DNA of 64,000 nt, taken from the NCBI RefSeq assembly GCF_003627215.1, contig NZ_CP032677.1, positions 4,469,501 through 4,533,500 on the forward strand, written 5' to 3'. This stretch comes from Pseudomonas sp. Leaf58 (GTDB taxonomy: Bacteria > Pseudomonadota > Gammaproteobacteria > Pseudomonadales > Pseudomonadaceae). The translations under genes were made by a program, and so were the position numbers. The notes under the pieces were generated by a model, which made no database searches, was not told the origin of the DNA, and saw only the letters and a program-made list of their open reading frames with translations. Shown here in pieces: positions 37,314-46,363 of the stretch (its first letter is position 1; the number at the start of each line of letters is the position of its first letter).

Positions 37314-38839
37314 TCGGCGTTATCCGGCTTCTTGTCGAAAATGGCCAGACTGGCCGGGGTTTTCGGTGCCGCCTGGCGCTGTTCTTTCGGCACGTCCTGG
37401 CCGGCTTGCAAGCCACCACCCAGGGCGGTGACCAGCTCGGCGTGGGCGATCAGGCGGGCGGCCTGCACTTGCTGTTGCACCTGCTGCTGGCGGAACAGCA
37501 AGGTTTGCGCGTTAAGCACGTTGAGGTAGTCGGTGAGGCCACGTTGGAAGGCGACCAGGGCGATGTCGTAGGTTTTTTGCGCGGCGGCGACCGACTCGGC
37601 GGCGAAGTGCGATTGCTCTTGCATCGACTCGCGGCGGATCAGTTGGTCAGAGATGTTCTTCAGTGCGCCGACCACGGTTTGGTTGTAGCGCGCCACGGCC
37701 ACGTCATAGCCCGCCGAGGCCACGCCCAGTTGTGAGCGCAAGCGGCCACCGTCGAAAATCGGCAAGCTGATGGCCGGGCCGACGTTGTAGTTGAATTTGC
37801 GCCCGGTGAGGAACTCCAGCGGGCCACCGCCGGTGGCCATGAAGCCTAGGCTGCCAACCAGGTCGACGTTGGGGAAAAAGCCGGCGTGAGCGACATCGAT
37901 GCCGCGCGCCTGGGCGGCCACCTGCCAACGGCTGGCGACCACGTCGGGGCGCTGGCCAACCAGTTCGGCCGGCAGGTTCGACGGCAACTTCAGCGGTGCG
38001 GCCAAGGCCAGGCTCGGACGCTGCAATTGCGCCCCCTCGCCCGGGCCCTTGCCGGCTAGGGCAGCCAGCTGGTTGCGGGTAAGGGCAATTTCTTCGTTGA
38101 GGCTGTCGAGCTGGCGGTGGGTTTCCGGCAGCGGCGCTTCGGCCTGGCTGACTTCGAAATGAGTGCCGATGCCGGCATCCAGGCGGCGTTTGGCCAGGGC
38201 CAGGATCTGCTCTTGCTGCTCCAGCTCGGCCTTGACGATATCGCGCTGGGCGAAGTGCAGGCTCAACTGGATGTAGGCACGCACCACGTTGTTCTGCAGC
38301 TCCAGCTGCGCCTGGCGGGCTTCGGCCACGCTCATGTGCGCCTGGTCCACGGCCTGCTCGCTGGCATTGCGTTCACGGCCCCACAGGTCGAGGGCATAAC
38401 TGAAGCCAATGGCGGCGTTGTTGTCCCAGGTGTTGGCACCGGACAGCGCACCAGGGCCATAGAACTGGTCTTCAGGCCAGTTGTGGCGCTTGAGCGTGGC
38501 CTGGCCATTGACCTGGAGCTTTTCCGCCGACTCGACCACACCGGCCATGGCCTTGGCTTCCCGCACTCGCGCTGCGGCCATGGCCAAGCTTGGGCTGCCG
38601 GCCACGGCCAGGTCGATCCAGCGGTTCAGTTGCGGGTCGCCGTAGGCCTGCCACCACTGCTGGTCGGGCCAGTGGGCGTCGGTCGCGGCGTCGCGTATGG
38701 CCGCGTCGGTGGTCAGGGTGTTGGCTTGCAGCGTCTTGCTTTGCGGGGCAATACCCCAGGTTCCGATACAGCCGCTCAAGGTGAGGGCAAGGGCACAGGC
38801 ACTGAACGCCTTGAGCGTTCTGATGATGCGACGCGGCAC
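37310..38839 (-). CDS. NodT-type outer-membrane efflux lipoprotein
   Basis: First gene of the Aae-like operon, 509 residues. The signal ends in a lipobox LTLSGC (Cys ~24). Two OEP repeats follow, with blocks such as WWQAYGDPQLNRWIDLAVAG and VGQRPDVVASRWQVAAQARG. E. coli AaeAB relies on TolC; a dedicated channel in the operon is the common Pseudomonas layout. Confidence 0.92.
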   Translation of the reverse strand: MPRRIIRTLKAFSACALALTLSGCIGTWGIAPQSKTLQANTLTTDAAIRDAATDAHWPDQQWWQAYGDPQLNRWIDLAVAGSPSLAMAAARVREAKAMAGVVESAEKLQVNGQATLKRHNWPEDQFYGPGALSGANTWDNNAAIGFSYALDLWGRERNASEQAVDQAHMSVAEARQAQLELQNNVVRAYIQLSLHFAQRDIVKAELEQQEQILALAKRRLDAGIGTHFEVSQAEAPLPETHRQLDSLNEEIALTRNQLAALAGKGPGEGAQLQRPSLALAAPLKLPSNLPAELVGQRPDVVASRWQVAAQARGIDVAHAGFFPNVDLVGSLGFMATGGGPLEFLTGRKFNYNVGPAISLPIFDGGRLRSQLGVASAGYDVAVARYNQTVVGALKNISDQLIRRESMQEQSHFAAESVAAAQKTYDIALVAFQRGLTDYLNVLNAQTLLFRQQQVQQQVQAARLIAHAELVTALGGGLQAGQDVPKEQRQAAPKTPASLAIFDKKPDNAE

Positions 38840-38911
38840 AGCTGCGATTTCCCGAGGAAGAGGTGAAGGGGCTGGGCAATTCTAGGGGGCGGCAGCACTG
38901 GCGATAAGCGC

Positions 38912-38960
38912 AGATTCCTGCGAATCTTTGTTACCAAAACGGCGATAATCCGCCTTTGGT
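38912..38960. promoter_or_regulatory. Two inverted repeats between divergent efflux operon and LysR gene
   Basis: AGATTC-CTGC-GAATCT at 38912-38927 and a longer repeat at 38933-38960 (ACCAAA...TTTGGT with GGCG/CGCC inside). They sit in the 191-base divergent region, where an aaeR-type LysR site is expected. Confidence 0.55.
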
Positions 38961-39030
38961 CGAAGGCAAGTTTTCATACCTTTTGCGTTACTTCGTGACA
39001 CAATTTTGTCCTCTACATCGAGAGTGACCC

Positions 39031-39978
39031 ATGGACACCCTGCAAAACATGCGTGCTTTCAGTTGCGTAGCGCAGCTAGGCAGCTTTACCGCTGCTGCGG
39101 CGCAGCTGGATACCACCACCGCGAACGTGTCGCGGGCGGTCTCCAACCTGGAAGCCCATCTGCAAACAAGGCTGCTCAACCGTACCACCCGCCGCATTGC
39201 GCTGACCGAAGCCGGCAAGCGCTACCTGATGCGTTGCGAACAGATTCTTACCTACGTCGAAGAGGCCGAAGCCGAGGCCAGTGACGCCCATGCGCGCCCG
39301 GCCGGGCAGTTGAAAGTGCATTCGATGACCGGCGTGGGCCAGCATTTCGTGGTCGATGCCATCGCCCGCTACCGCGAATCGCACCCAGACGTGACCTTCG
39401 ACCTGACCATGGCCAACCGCGTGCCCGACTTGCTCGACGAGGGCTATGACGTGTCTATCGTGCTGGCCACCGAACTGCCCGACTCGGGGTTTGTGTCGCA
39501 GCGCCTGGGCATCACCTACAGCATTGTGTGCGCCTCGCCGGCCTACATCGCCCGCCATGGCGGTGCGCAAAAGCCTGCCGACCTGCTCAAGCACGCCTGC
39601 CTGCGCATGGTCAGCCCGGTGATCCCGCTGGAAAAGTGGCTGTTCGACGGCCCGGAAGGCCAGGAGATGGTCAACATCACCAGCTCGCCGTTCATGGTGA
39701 ATACCGCCGATGCCATGAAGACCGCGATCCGCAGCGGCATGGGTGTGGGCGTGCTGCCGATTTATTCGGCCATCGACGGCCTGCGCGACGGCAGCCTGGT
39801 GCGGGTGCTGCCCGAGTACCGCCTGCAGGAGCTGAACCTGTATGCCATCTACCCGTCGCGGCAATACCTGGATGCCAAGATCAAAACCTGGGTCGAGTAC
39901 CTGCGCAATTCGCTGCCGGAGATTCTGGCCGCGCATGAGGCAGACCTGAAAACCCATCAAGTGCAGATCGCCAACTAA
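39031..39978 (+). CDS. LysR-family regulator (AaeR-like position)
   Basis: A 315-residue LysR protein. The winged helix runs MRAFSCVAQLGSFTAAAAQL to LQTRLLNRTTRRIALTEAG; the effector domain starts near residue 90. It is divergent from the FUSC efflux operon, so it probably activates it in response to an aromatic acid. The sequence resembles the CrgA-type branch (QRLGITYSIVCASPAYI). Confidence 0.92.
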   Translation: MDTLQNMRAFSCVAQLGSFTAAAAQLDTTTANVSRAVSNLEAHLQTRLLNRTTRRIALTEAGKRYLMRCEQILTYVEEAEAEASDAHARPAGQLKVHSMTGVGQHFVVDAIARYRESHPDVTFDLTMANRVPDLLDEGYDVSIVLATELPDSGFVSQRLGITYSIVCASPAYIARHGGAQKPADLLKHACLRMVSPVIPLEKWLFDGPEGQEMVNITSSPFMVNTADAMKTAIRSGMGVGVLPIYSAIDGLRDGSLVRVLPEYRLQELNLYAIYPSRQYLDAKIKTWVEYLRNSLPEILAAHEADLKTHQVQIAN

Positions 39979-40033
39979 AAAGCTGCTGCATTGCGGGGGT
40001 GGACAATGGTAGGTTGCTAACCATTGATTTCGC

Positions 40034-40122
40034 CTGTGCCGGCCTCTTCGCGGGCAAGCCCGCTTCTACAAGGCACCGCATACCCTGTAGGAGCGGGCTT
40101 GCCCGCGAAGAGGCCGGCACAG
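40034..40122. repeat. REP inverted pair
   Basis: Two opposed, almost perfect REP copies between the LysR gene and the reductase gene, ending about 30 bases before the reductase start. Confidence 0.92.
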
Positions 40123-40153
40123 CCACCACCCCGCCTTGCAGAGAAGTAGCCCG

Positions 40154-41128
40154 ATGAAAAAGACCGTCCTGGCCTTCAGCCGTATCACCCCGGCCATGGC
40201 CGAGCGCCTGCAGCAAGACTTCACCGTGATCCTGCCTAACCCCAAGCTCGGCGACATCAACGCCCAATTCAACGAAGCCCTGCCCGAGGCCCATGGCCTG
40301 ATCGGCGTTGGCCGCAAGTTGGGCCGGGCTCAACTTGAAGGCGCAGCCAAGCTGGAGGTGGTATCCAGCGTGTCGGTCGGTTACGACAACTATGACCTGG
40401 ACTACTTCAACGAACGCGGCATCGCCCTGACCAACACCCCCGACGTGCTGACCGAAAGCACCGCCGATTTGGGCTTCTCGCTGATCATGGGCTGCGCCCG
40501 TCGCACCGCCGAGCTGGACGCCTGGACCAAAGCCGGCAACTGGCAGGCTACCGTGGGCCCGGCTCACTTCGGCAGCGATGTACATGGCAAGACCCTTGGC
40601 ATCGTCGGCATGGGCAACATCGGCGCTGCCATCGCCCGACGTGGCCACTTCGGTTTCAACATGCCAGTCCTGTACAGCGGCAACAGCCGCAAGACTGCGC
40701 TGGAACAAGAACTGGGCGCGCAGTTGCGCAGCTTGGAGCAGCTGCTGGCCGAAGCGGACTTCGTGGTTATCGTGGTGCCGCTGTCCGACGCCACGCGCAA
40801 GCTGATCAGCACCCGTGAATTGAAGCTGATGAAGCCAAGTGCCTTCTTGATCAACATCGCCCGCGGGCCGGTGGTGGACGAAGCCGCACTGATCGAAGCG
40901 CTGCAGAACGGCACCATTCGGGGTGCGGGCCTGGACGTGTACGAGAAAGAGCCGCTGAGCGATTCGCCGCTGTTCCAGCTACCCAATGCCCTGACCTTGC
41001 CGCACATCGGCTCGGCCACCGCCGAAACCCGCGAAGCCATGGCCAACCGGGCAATCGACAACCTGCGCGCCGCGCTGCTGGGTGAGCGACCGCGGGACCT
41101 GGTGAACCCGCAGGTGTGGAAGGGCTGA
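40154..41128 (+). CDS. D-isomer 2-hydroxyacid dehydrogenase (GhrB / 2-ketogluconate reductase type)
   Basis: A cytosolic NAD(P)H enzyme of 324 residues that reduces glyoxylate, hydroxypyruvate or 2-ketogluconate. Visible: the substrate-binding VVSSVSVGYDNYD, the nucleotide fold GIVGMGNIGAAIARR, and the catalytic trio Arg (NIARGPVVDE), Glu (DVYEKEPL) and His (LPHIGSAT). I chose MKKTVLAF at 40154, preceded by AGAGAAG. The precise substrate is not resolved. Confidence 0.9.
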   Translation: MKKTVLAFSRITPAMAERLQQDFTVILPNPKLGDINAQFNEALPEAHGLIGVGRKLGRAQLEGAAKLEVVSSVSVGYDNYDLDYFNERGIALTNTPDVLTESTADLGFSLIMGCARRTAELDAWTKAGNWQATVGPAHFGSDVHGKTLGIVGMGNIGAAIARRGHFGFNMPVLYSGNSRKTALEQELGAQLRSLEQLLAEADFVVIVVPLSDATRKLISTRELKLMKPSAFLINIARGPVVDEAALIEALQNGTIRGAGLDVYEKEPLSDSPLFQLPNALTLPHIGSATAETREAMANRAIDNLRAALLGERPRDLVNPQVWKG

Positions 41129-41141
41129 TAGCCGCTTAACC

Positions 41142-41220
41142 TGCGCCGGCCCTTTCGCGGGCAAGCCCGCGCCTACAGGGGATGAGATTGCTGTAGGCGC
41201 GGGCTTGCCCGCAAAGAGGG
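41142..41220. repeat. REP inverted pair
   Basis: Opposed REP copies of the GCGGGCAAGCCCGC type between the convergent reductase and EamA genes. Confidence 0.9.
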
Positions 41221-41228
41221 CACCCCCC

Positions 41229-42131
41229 CTACTTGGCCACCGCAACACCCGCAACCACCCGGGCCTTGGGCTTGCGAAACACCAGCACATTCCCCGCCAT
41301 CACCGCCACCAGCCCGAGTAATGCCGGCGCCGTCCACTGATACCCCTCGGCCACCGCCGACACATTCAACGCCACCAACGGGAACAGCACCGTGCAATAC
41401 GCGGCCCGCTCCGGCCCCATGCGCCCGACCAGGGTCAGGTAGGCGGTGAAGGCGATCACCGAGCCCGGCACTACCAGGTACAGCAGCGAGCCGATGTAGC
41501 GCGCATTCCACTCCATGCTGAACGGCACGCCGCTGACCACGCAGAATACCGCCAGCATCGCCGCGCCGTAGGCCATGCCCCAGGCGTTGGTGGTCATGGG
41601 CCTGAGCCCAGCCTTCTGCTGCATGCTCGACAGCATGTTGCCCGCCGAGAAGCACAGCGTGCCGAGCAAGGCCAGGCCTAAGCCATACAGGGTCTCGCGG
41701 CTGGCGGCATGATGGGACAGTTCTGGCCAGAACAGCAGGCCCAGGCCGAGCAAACCCAAGGCGCCGCCGCCCAGCACATTGCTGGCGATCTTCTGGCCGA
41801 AGAAGATGCGCGCGTTCAGCGCGTTCCACAGGGTGGCGGTGGAGAACACCACGGCGATCAGCCCGCTGGCGATCCACTGGCTGGCGCTGAGGAAGCAGAT
41901 GAAGTTGACGCAGAACAGGCACAGGCCTTGGGCCAGGCAGATCTGGTGGCCACGCCGGTTCATCGGTTGCAGGCGCCGGGTGAGCAGCAGGAAGGCAAAC
42001 AGGATCAGGCCCGCCAAGGCGAAGCGATAGACGATCGAAACCGGTATGGCGACCACGCCCAGTTGCAGTTTCAGGGCGATCCAGGTGGTGCCCCAGATCA
42101 GGACGGTGAGCAGGTAGAGTGACAGGTTCAT
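41229..42131 (-). CDS. EamA/DMT-family transporter
   Basis: A membrane protein of 300 residues with ten hydrophobic helices in two EamA repeats (residues ~5-140 and ~150-290). WGTTWIALKLQLG near the start and the RMGPERAAYCTVLFPLVALN block of the second repeat are typical. It probably exports amino acids or other small metabolites. It is divergent from the AraC gene, which may control it. Confidence 0.9.
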   Translation of the reverse strand: MNLSLYLLTVLIWGTTWIALKLQLGVVAIPVSIVYRFALAGLILFAFLLLTRRLQPMNRRGHQICLAQGLCLFCVNFICFLSASQWIASGLIAVVFSTATLWNALNARIFFGQKIASNVLGGGALGLLGLGLLFWPELSHHAASRETLYGLGLALLGTLCFSAGNMLSSMQQKAGLRPMTTNAWGMAYGAAMLAVFCVVSGVPFSMEWNARYIGSLLYLVVPGSVIAFTAYLTLVGRMGPERAAYCTVLFPLVALNVSAVAEGYQWTAPALLGLVAVMAGNVLVFRKPKARVVAGVAVAK

Positions 42132-42291
42132 CGGTGGGGCTCCTCAGGCGATCGAGGGCGCAGCCCTCGCCAGTGCCAGCAGTGTTGGCCCTGCCCGACG
42201 CTCCCCGCTTGCACAAACTTGCGCATTTGTCCCACGGGTAGCTGTCAGCCCGCCCAAGGCGCAGTAGGATGGCTGGCAAGAGGTACCCGCC

Positions 42292-43167
42292 ATGACCCCA
42301 CTCAGCCAGTTGCAAGTGTTCAACGCCATGCACGCCTCGCCCCACGCGCGGCTAGAGCTGAGCGCGCACCTGGGCGACGGGCTGGCAGCGGCGTTGTGGC
42401 GCAACCGCGACGATGCCCGGGACTACCAGGCGCCAAGCCATCACACCCTGTCGTGCTACATCGCCGACGGCACCGGCACCTTCCGCCGCCAGCGCCCAGG
42501 CGACAAAGGCGCGCCCAACAAGCTGTGCGTGATGCCAGCCGGGCAGGAGTCCAACTGGGTGGTCAATGGCGCGATCCGTCTGGCGCACCTGTACGTCAGC
42601 GAGGCGCAGTTCGCCCTGGGCTGCGTGCGCCTGCTCGACCGTGAACCGCGCGAACTGCAGTTGCAGGAAGCTACTTTTCTTGACGACCCACAGCAGGCCG
42701 CGCGCTTTCGCCAACTGATCACCCTGGCCTGGGACGAGCCAGGCGAGCGCCTGCTGGCGAGCACCCTGGCGCACGCAATCGTCGACCATGCACTGCTTAA
42801 CCAGGTCGGGCTGCGCCAGGGCTTGCGCCTGAAAGGCGGGTTGGCGCCGAACCTGCGTCGGCAATTGGTCGAGTACATGGAAGCGCAGCTGGACCAGCCC
42901 ATCACCCTGGGTGAGCTGGCCTTGCGCTGCAACCTGTCCGAATACCACTTCGCGCGCATGTTCCGCGCCAGCTTTGGGCTGCCGCCGCACCAGTACCTGC
43001 TGGCGCGGCGGCTGCACCGGGCCTGCCAGCTGTTGCGGCTAGGGGTGATGCCGCTGGGGGAGATAGCCCTGTTGTGCGGGTTTGCCAGTGCCAGCCACTT
43101 CAGCAACCGCTTTCGCCAGGCGATGGGTGCAACACCGGGTGAATACCGTTCGGCCTTCAACCTGTGA
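42292..43167 (+). CDS. AraC-family regulator
   Basis: A 291-residue regulator. An N-terminal cupin-like sensing part (residues ~1-180) is followed by two helix-turn-helix units: ITLGELALRCNLSEYHFARM and MPLGEIALLCGFASASHFSN with FRQAMGATPGEYR. It is divergent from the EamA exporter across a 160-base gap and is likely to control it. Confidence 0.92.
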   Translation: MTPLSQLQVFNAMHASPHARLELSAHLGDGLAAALWRNRDDARDYQAPSHHTLSCYIADGTGTFRRQRPGDKGAPNKLCVMPAGQESNWVVNGAIRLAHLYVSEAQFALGCVRLLDREPRELQLQEATFLDDPQQAARFRQLITLAWDEPGERLLASTLAHAIVDHALLNQVGLRQGLRLKGGLAPNLRRQLVEYMEAQLDQPITLGELALRCNLSEYHFARMFRASFGLPPHQYLLARRLHRACQLLRLGVMPLGEIALLCGFASASHFSNRFRQAMGATPGEYRSAFNL

Positions 43168-43171
43168 AGCT

Positions 43172-43755
43172 GGGGCCGCTCTGCGGCCCATCGCCGGCAA
43201 GCCAGCTCTCATAGAACTGCACATAACTCATTGATTTAGCGGGCCATCTGGGAGTGGGTTTACCCTAATGCCAGTCAGTTAAACAATTTGGGGTTGGGCT
43301 GATAGGCGCATGTCTTGAGATAGTTGGCGCCTGTGAGATCGAGCGCCGCCCGCGCGGCGCTTCGCGGCACAAGGCCGCTCCCACATCTGTTTCGGGCCAA
43401 TTATTCCTGTGCCAGATGGGTTGCAGCCTTGATGCACGGCTGGAGATGGGTGGAAAGCAGTTGCGCAACCTTAGATATCGAATGGAACAAACAAGGCAGG
43501 CAGAGGTGAACTCACAGGAGTGACTGGCCCGAAACTGATGTGGGAGCGGCCTTGTGCCGCGAAGCGCCGCGCGGGCGGCGCTCGATCTGTGCACCACCTC
43601 AAATCCCAAGACATACACCTGCCTGCGAACCCAGTTTTCTGCGCGACAGTGCAGCCCAAAGGGCTGGGTGATCTCCCACAGATACAGCGTCAGCTTAAGG
43701 CCTGTGATAAACCTGTGGGAGCTGGCTTGCCGGCGATGGGCTGCAAAGCAGCCCC
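43172..43755. repeat. Split REP pair flanking repeat element copy B
   Basis: A left half (43172-43214) and an inverted right half (43712-43755) of the CATCGCCGGCAAGCCAGC type match over about 44 bases. They are separated by ~500 bases instead of the usual 20-40. The ~250-bp element at 43337-43587 lies between them, together with ~120 bases on each side in which I see nothing. This 594-base gap between convergent genes holds no other feature. Confidence 0.75.
43337..43587. repeat. 251-bp inverted-repeat (MITE-like) element, copy B
   Basis: The outer 50 bases at each end (43337-43386 and 43538-43587) are perfect inverted repeats, and pairing continues inwards for about 25 more bases with a few mismatches. 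The core of ~100 bases is shared with copy A at 33785-34029. No reading frame of note. The ends resemble REP sequence (GGAGCGGCCTTGTGCCGC). Confidence 0.9.
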
Positions 43756-43761
43756 AACTAC

Positions 43762-46152
43762 CTAGAACTCAAAGGTACTGGACAGGCTCACCTGCCGCGC
43801 ATCGCCAATCGCCACGAAATACTGGTTCACCGCCGAGCTGTAATACACCTTGTCGAACAGGTTCTTCACATTCAACTGCAACAGCACCTTGTGCTCGTCG
43901 AGCTTGGTCTCGTAACTGGCAAACGCATCGGCCACGGTGTAGGACGGCAGGTCAAAGGTGTTGGTCGAGTTGCCGCTACGCTCACCCACATACCGCGCCC
44001 CAGCGCCAAGGCGCAAGCGGTCGCCGCCGAACAGGCTGCCATAGTCATACACCGCCGACAGCGAGCCGCTGTGCCGGGCCACGTTTTGCAAGCGGTTGCC
44101 CTTCAGGTCCGGGTCTTTGGTCACTTCAGCATCGGTAAAGGCATAGCTGCCGATCAGGCTCCAGCGCTCACTCAGCTGGCCGGTCAGGTCCAGTTCGACA
44201 CCCCGCGAGCTCACCTCACCGGCATTGCTGTACAGCGTCTCGCCCGTGCCAGTATCGAAGTTGGAAACCAGCACGTTGCGCTTGGTGATATCGAACAGCG
44301 CCAGGGTACCGGTGAGGCGCCCAGGCATATCGAGCTTGGCCCCCAACTCCCACGACTTGCCCTCCTCCGGCGCAACCGCCCCGTCCAGCACCACGTTGCC
44401 GATCAGCGGCGCAATAGTCGAATTGGGCTTGAACGATTCGCTGTAGCTGCCATAGAACGACAATTGCTCATCGACCTTGTACACCACACCCGCGTGCGGC
44501 ACCCAAGTCTGGCCGTTGCTGTCGGTATTGGCCTTGAACGGGCGACCGCGACCGGCGTACTGGTCGTATTGCTGGAAGCGCGCACCGGCCACCAGAATCC
44601 AATGCTCGTCCAGGTGCAGCGCGTCCTGTGCGAACAATGCATCGGTGCGCAGTTTGTCGGTTTGATCGCTGTCACTGGCACGTACCGACGTGCCCTCCAC
44701 TTCCTGCCCGTACACAGGGTTGAGGTAACTGAAGGTGGACTGCGCAGTCTGGCGAATCAGGTCACCGCGGAAAATCTTGCGGTTCTCATGGTCGATGCCG
44801 AACAACACGTCATTCTGCATCCCGCCCAGTTCGACATTGCCGTTGAGGCTCAGCGTGGCGAACTGGTCGCGGCTCATGGCGTTGTGGGTTCCATCGATAC
44901 TGCGGGTCAGGGTGCCCTTTGCTTCGTTCACGCCAGTGACGCGAACCTGGCTGGCATCATAGGTTTCACGGTTGAAGCTGTAGCCGAAGTGCAGCTTCCA
45001 GTTATCCGCCAGCTGGTGGTCGAGCTCTAGGCGGTACAGGTCAGAACGCCCTTCCATGTCGTTGAACGGCTCATCCAAGCGTCGTGTGGCGGGGATGTTC
45101 AGCGGGTGGCCGTCATTGCCAAACGCCGTGCCTCGGTCGAAGGGGTAAAGAAACTCGCGGTGCTCGTAGGCCAGCACCACCTGGGTATCTTCGCCCAGCC
45201 AGGCCAGCGACGGCGCCACCAGCGATTCGCGGTGCACACCGTAGTTGCGCCAGTAATCTTCGTCTTCGTGGTCGACGATCAGGCGGTAGGCGAAGTTGCT
45301 GTCGCCCAGCGCGCCGCTGCTGTCGAAGCCACCGCCGCTGCCGTTGTTGCCGCTGCCGTAGGTAGAGCCGCGCACGGTCAGGGCGTTGTACTGCTCAAGT
45401 TGCGGGCGCTTGCTGACCACGTTGATCACCCCGCCCGGGTCCTGAATACCGTACAGCAGCGAAGCCGGGCCCTTGAGCACTTCGACCCGCTCGGTACTGG
45501 CATTGAGGTTGCGGCCCTGCACGACGGGCATACCATCGCGCATGATCGAGCCGTCGCGGTTGTCGCCGAAGCCGCGCTTCATCACCGTGTCGGAGGTACC
45601 GCCGAAGTTGTTGCCCTGGGTAATGCCGCTGACGTTGGCCAGGGCGTCGTCAAGGTTGCGTGGGGCCTGATCGCGGAGGACTTGGGCCGGTACCACGTTG
45701 ATCGCTTGGGGGATGTCTTGGTTGGGGCCCTGCCCGCGCATGATCGAGGCGGTGGCCGGGGGTTGGTAGCTGTAGTCGTCCAGTTGCGAGGTCACGGTGG
45801 TGGCCTGCAGGTTGAGAGCGCCGGAGGTATCCACCGCTTCAAGGGTGAGGGTGCGTGCATCGACGCGGCGCCAGGCCAGCCCGGAAGTGCCCAGCAGTTG
45901 TTGCAAGGCCTGCTCGGCGCCGAACCTGCCGTTCAGCGCCGGGGCCTGCACGGTCGGCAGCGCCAGGGTGTAGACCACGCTCTGGCCGGTGCTGCGGCTG
46001 AAGGTGTTGAGTGCCTGGGCCAAGGGTTGGGCCGGCTGGGCGAAGCTATACACCTGCTGTTGCTCGGCGGCGCCGGCAAGGGGGGCGACAGCGACAACAG
46101 GCAGCACGAAAAGGCCGAACCAGAGCGGGACGCAACGCGGGGTGAACTTCAT
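43762..46152 (-). CDS. TonB-dependent siderophore receptor with signalling (STN) domain
   Basis: An outer-membrane receptor of 796 residues. After a signal peptide the STN domain runs from ~30 to 108 (FAQPAQPLAQALNTFSRSTG, GTSGLAWRRVDARTLTL). The plug follows (IPQAINVVPAQVLRDQAPRN, EVLKGPASLLYGIQDPGGVI), then the 22-strand barrel ending in LSSTFEF. The STN domain means it signals through a FecR-type protein, encoded just upstream. The ligand is most likely a ferric siderophore. Confidence 0.95.
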   Translation of the reverse strand: MKFTPRCVPLWFGLFVLPVVAVAPLAGAAEQQQVYSFAQPAQPLAQALNTFSRSTGQSVVYTLALPTVQAPALNGRFGAEQALQQLLGTSGLAWRRVDARTLTLEAVDTSGALNLQATTVTSQLDDYSYQPPATASIMRGQGPNQDIPQAINVVPAQVLRDQAPRNLDDALANVSGITQGNNFGGTSDTVMKRGFGDNRDGSIMRDGMPVVQGRNLNASTERVEVLKGPASLLYGIQDPGGVINVVSKRPQLEQYNALTVRGSTYGSGNNGSGGGFDSSGALGDSNFAYRLIVDHEDEDYWRNYGVHRESLVAPSLAWLGEDTQVVLAYEHREFLYPFDRGTAFGNDGHPLNIPATRRLDEPFNDMEGRSDLYRLELDHQLADNWKLHFGYSFNRETYDASQVRVTGVNEAKGTLTRSIDGTHNAMSRDQFATLSLNGNVELGGMQNDVLFGIDHENRKIFRGDLIRQTAQSTFSYLNPVYGQEVEGTSVRASDSDQTDKLRTDALFAQDALHLDEHWILVAGARFQQYDQYAGRGRPFKANTDSNGQTWVPHAGVVYKVDEQLSFYGSYSESFKPNSTIAPLIGNVVLDGAVAPEEGKSWELGAKLDMPGRLTGTLALFDITKRNVLVSNFDTGTGETLYSNAGEVSSRGVELDLTGQLSERWSLIGSYAFTDAEVTKDPDLKGNRLQNVARHSGSLSAVYDYGSLFGGDRLRLGAGARYVGERSGNSTNTFDLPSYTVADAFASYETKLDEHKVLLQLNVKNLFDKVYYSSAVNQYFVAIGDARQVSLSSTFEF

Positions 46153-46257
46153 GGACGCTGACCTGTGAGTGGGCTATTACTGCGAATGAATCGCACTTCC
46201 ACTCATTACACGGATGCCACGTCCTGTTACCTCACCCGTTGCCTGAAAATATTTTTC

Positions 46258-46360
46258 CCTGTGCCGGCTTCTTCGCGGGTAAACCCGCTGGGCATTGCAA
46301 TGCTTGAGGGCAGCGCTGCCCTTGTAGGAGCGGGTTTCCCCGCGAAGGGGCCGGCACAGG
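46258..46360. repeat. REP inverted pair between fecR-like and receptor genes
   Basis: Opposed REP copies ending four bases before the FecR stop. It separates the sigma/anti-sigma unit from the receptor gene and may weaken read-through. Confidence 0.9.
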
Positions 46361-46363
46361 TAA

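Noticed and set aside
46153..46257. Sigma-dependent promoter of the TonB receptor
   Set aside because: A FecI-type promoter is expected, but I could not find a convincing -35/-10 pair with correct spacing.
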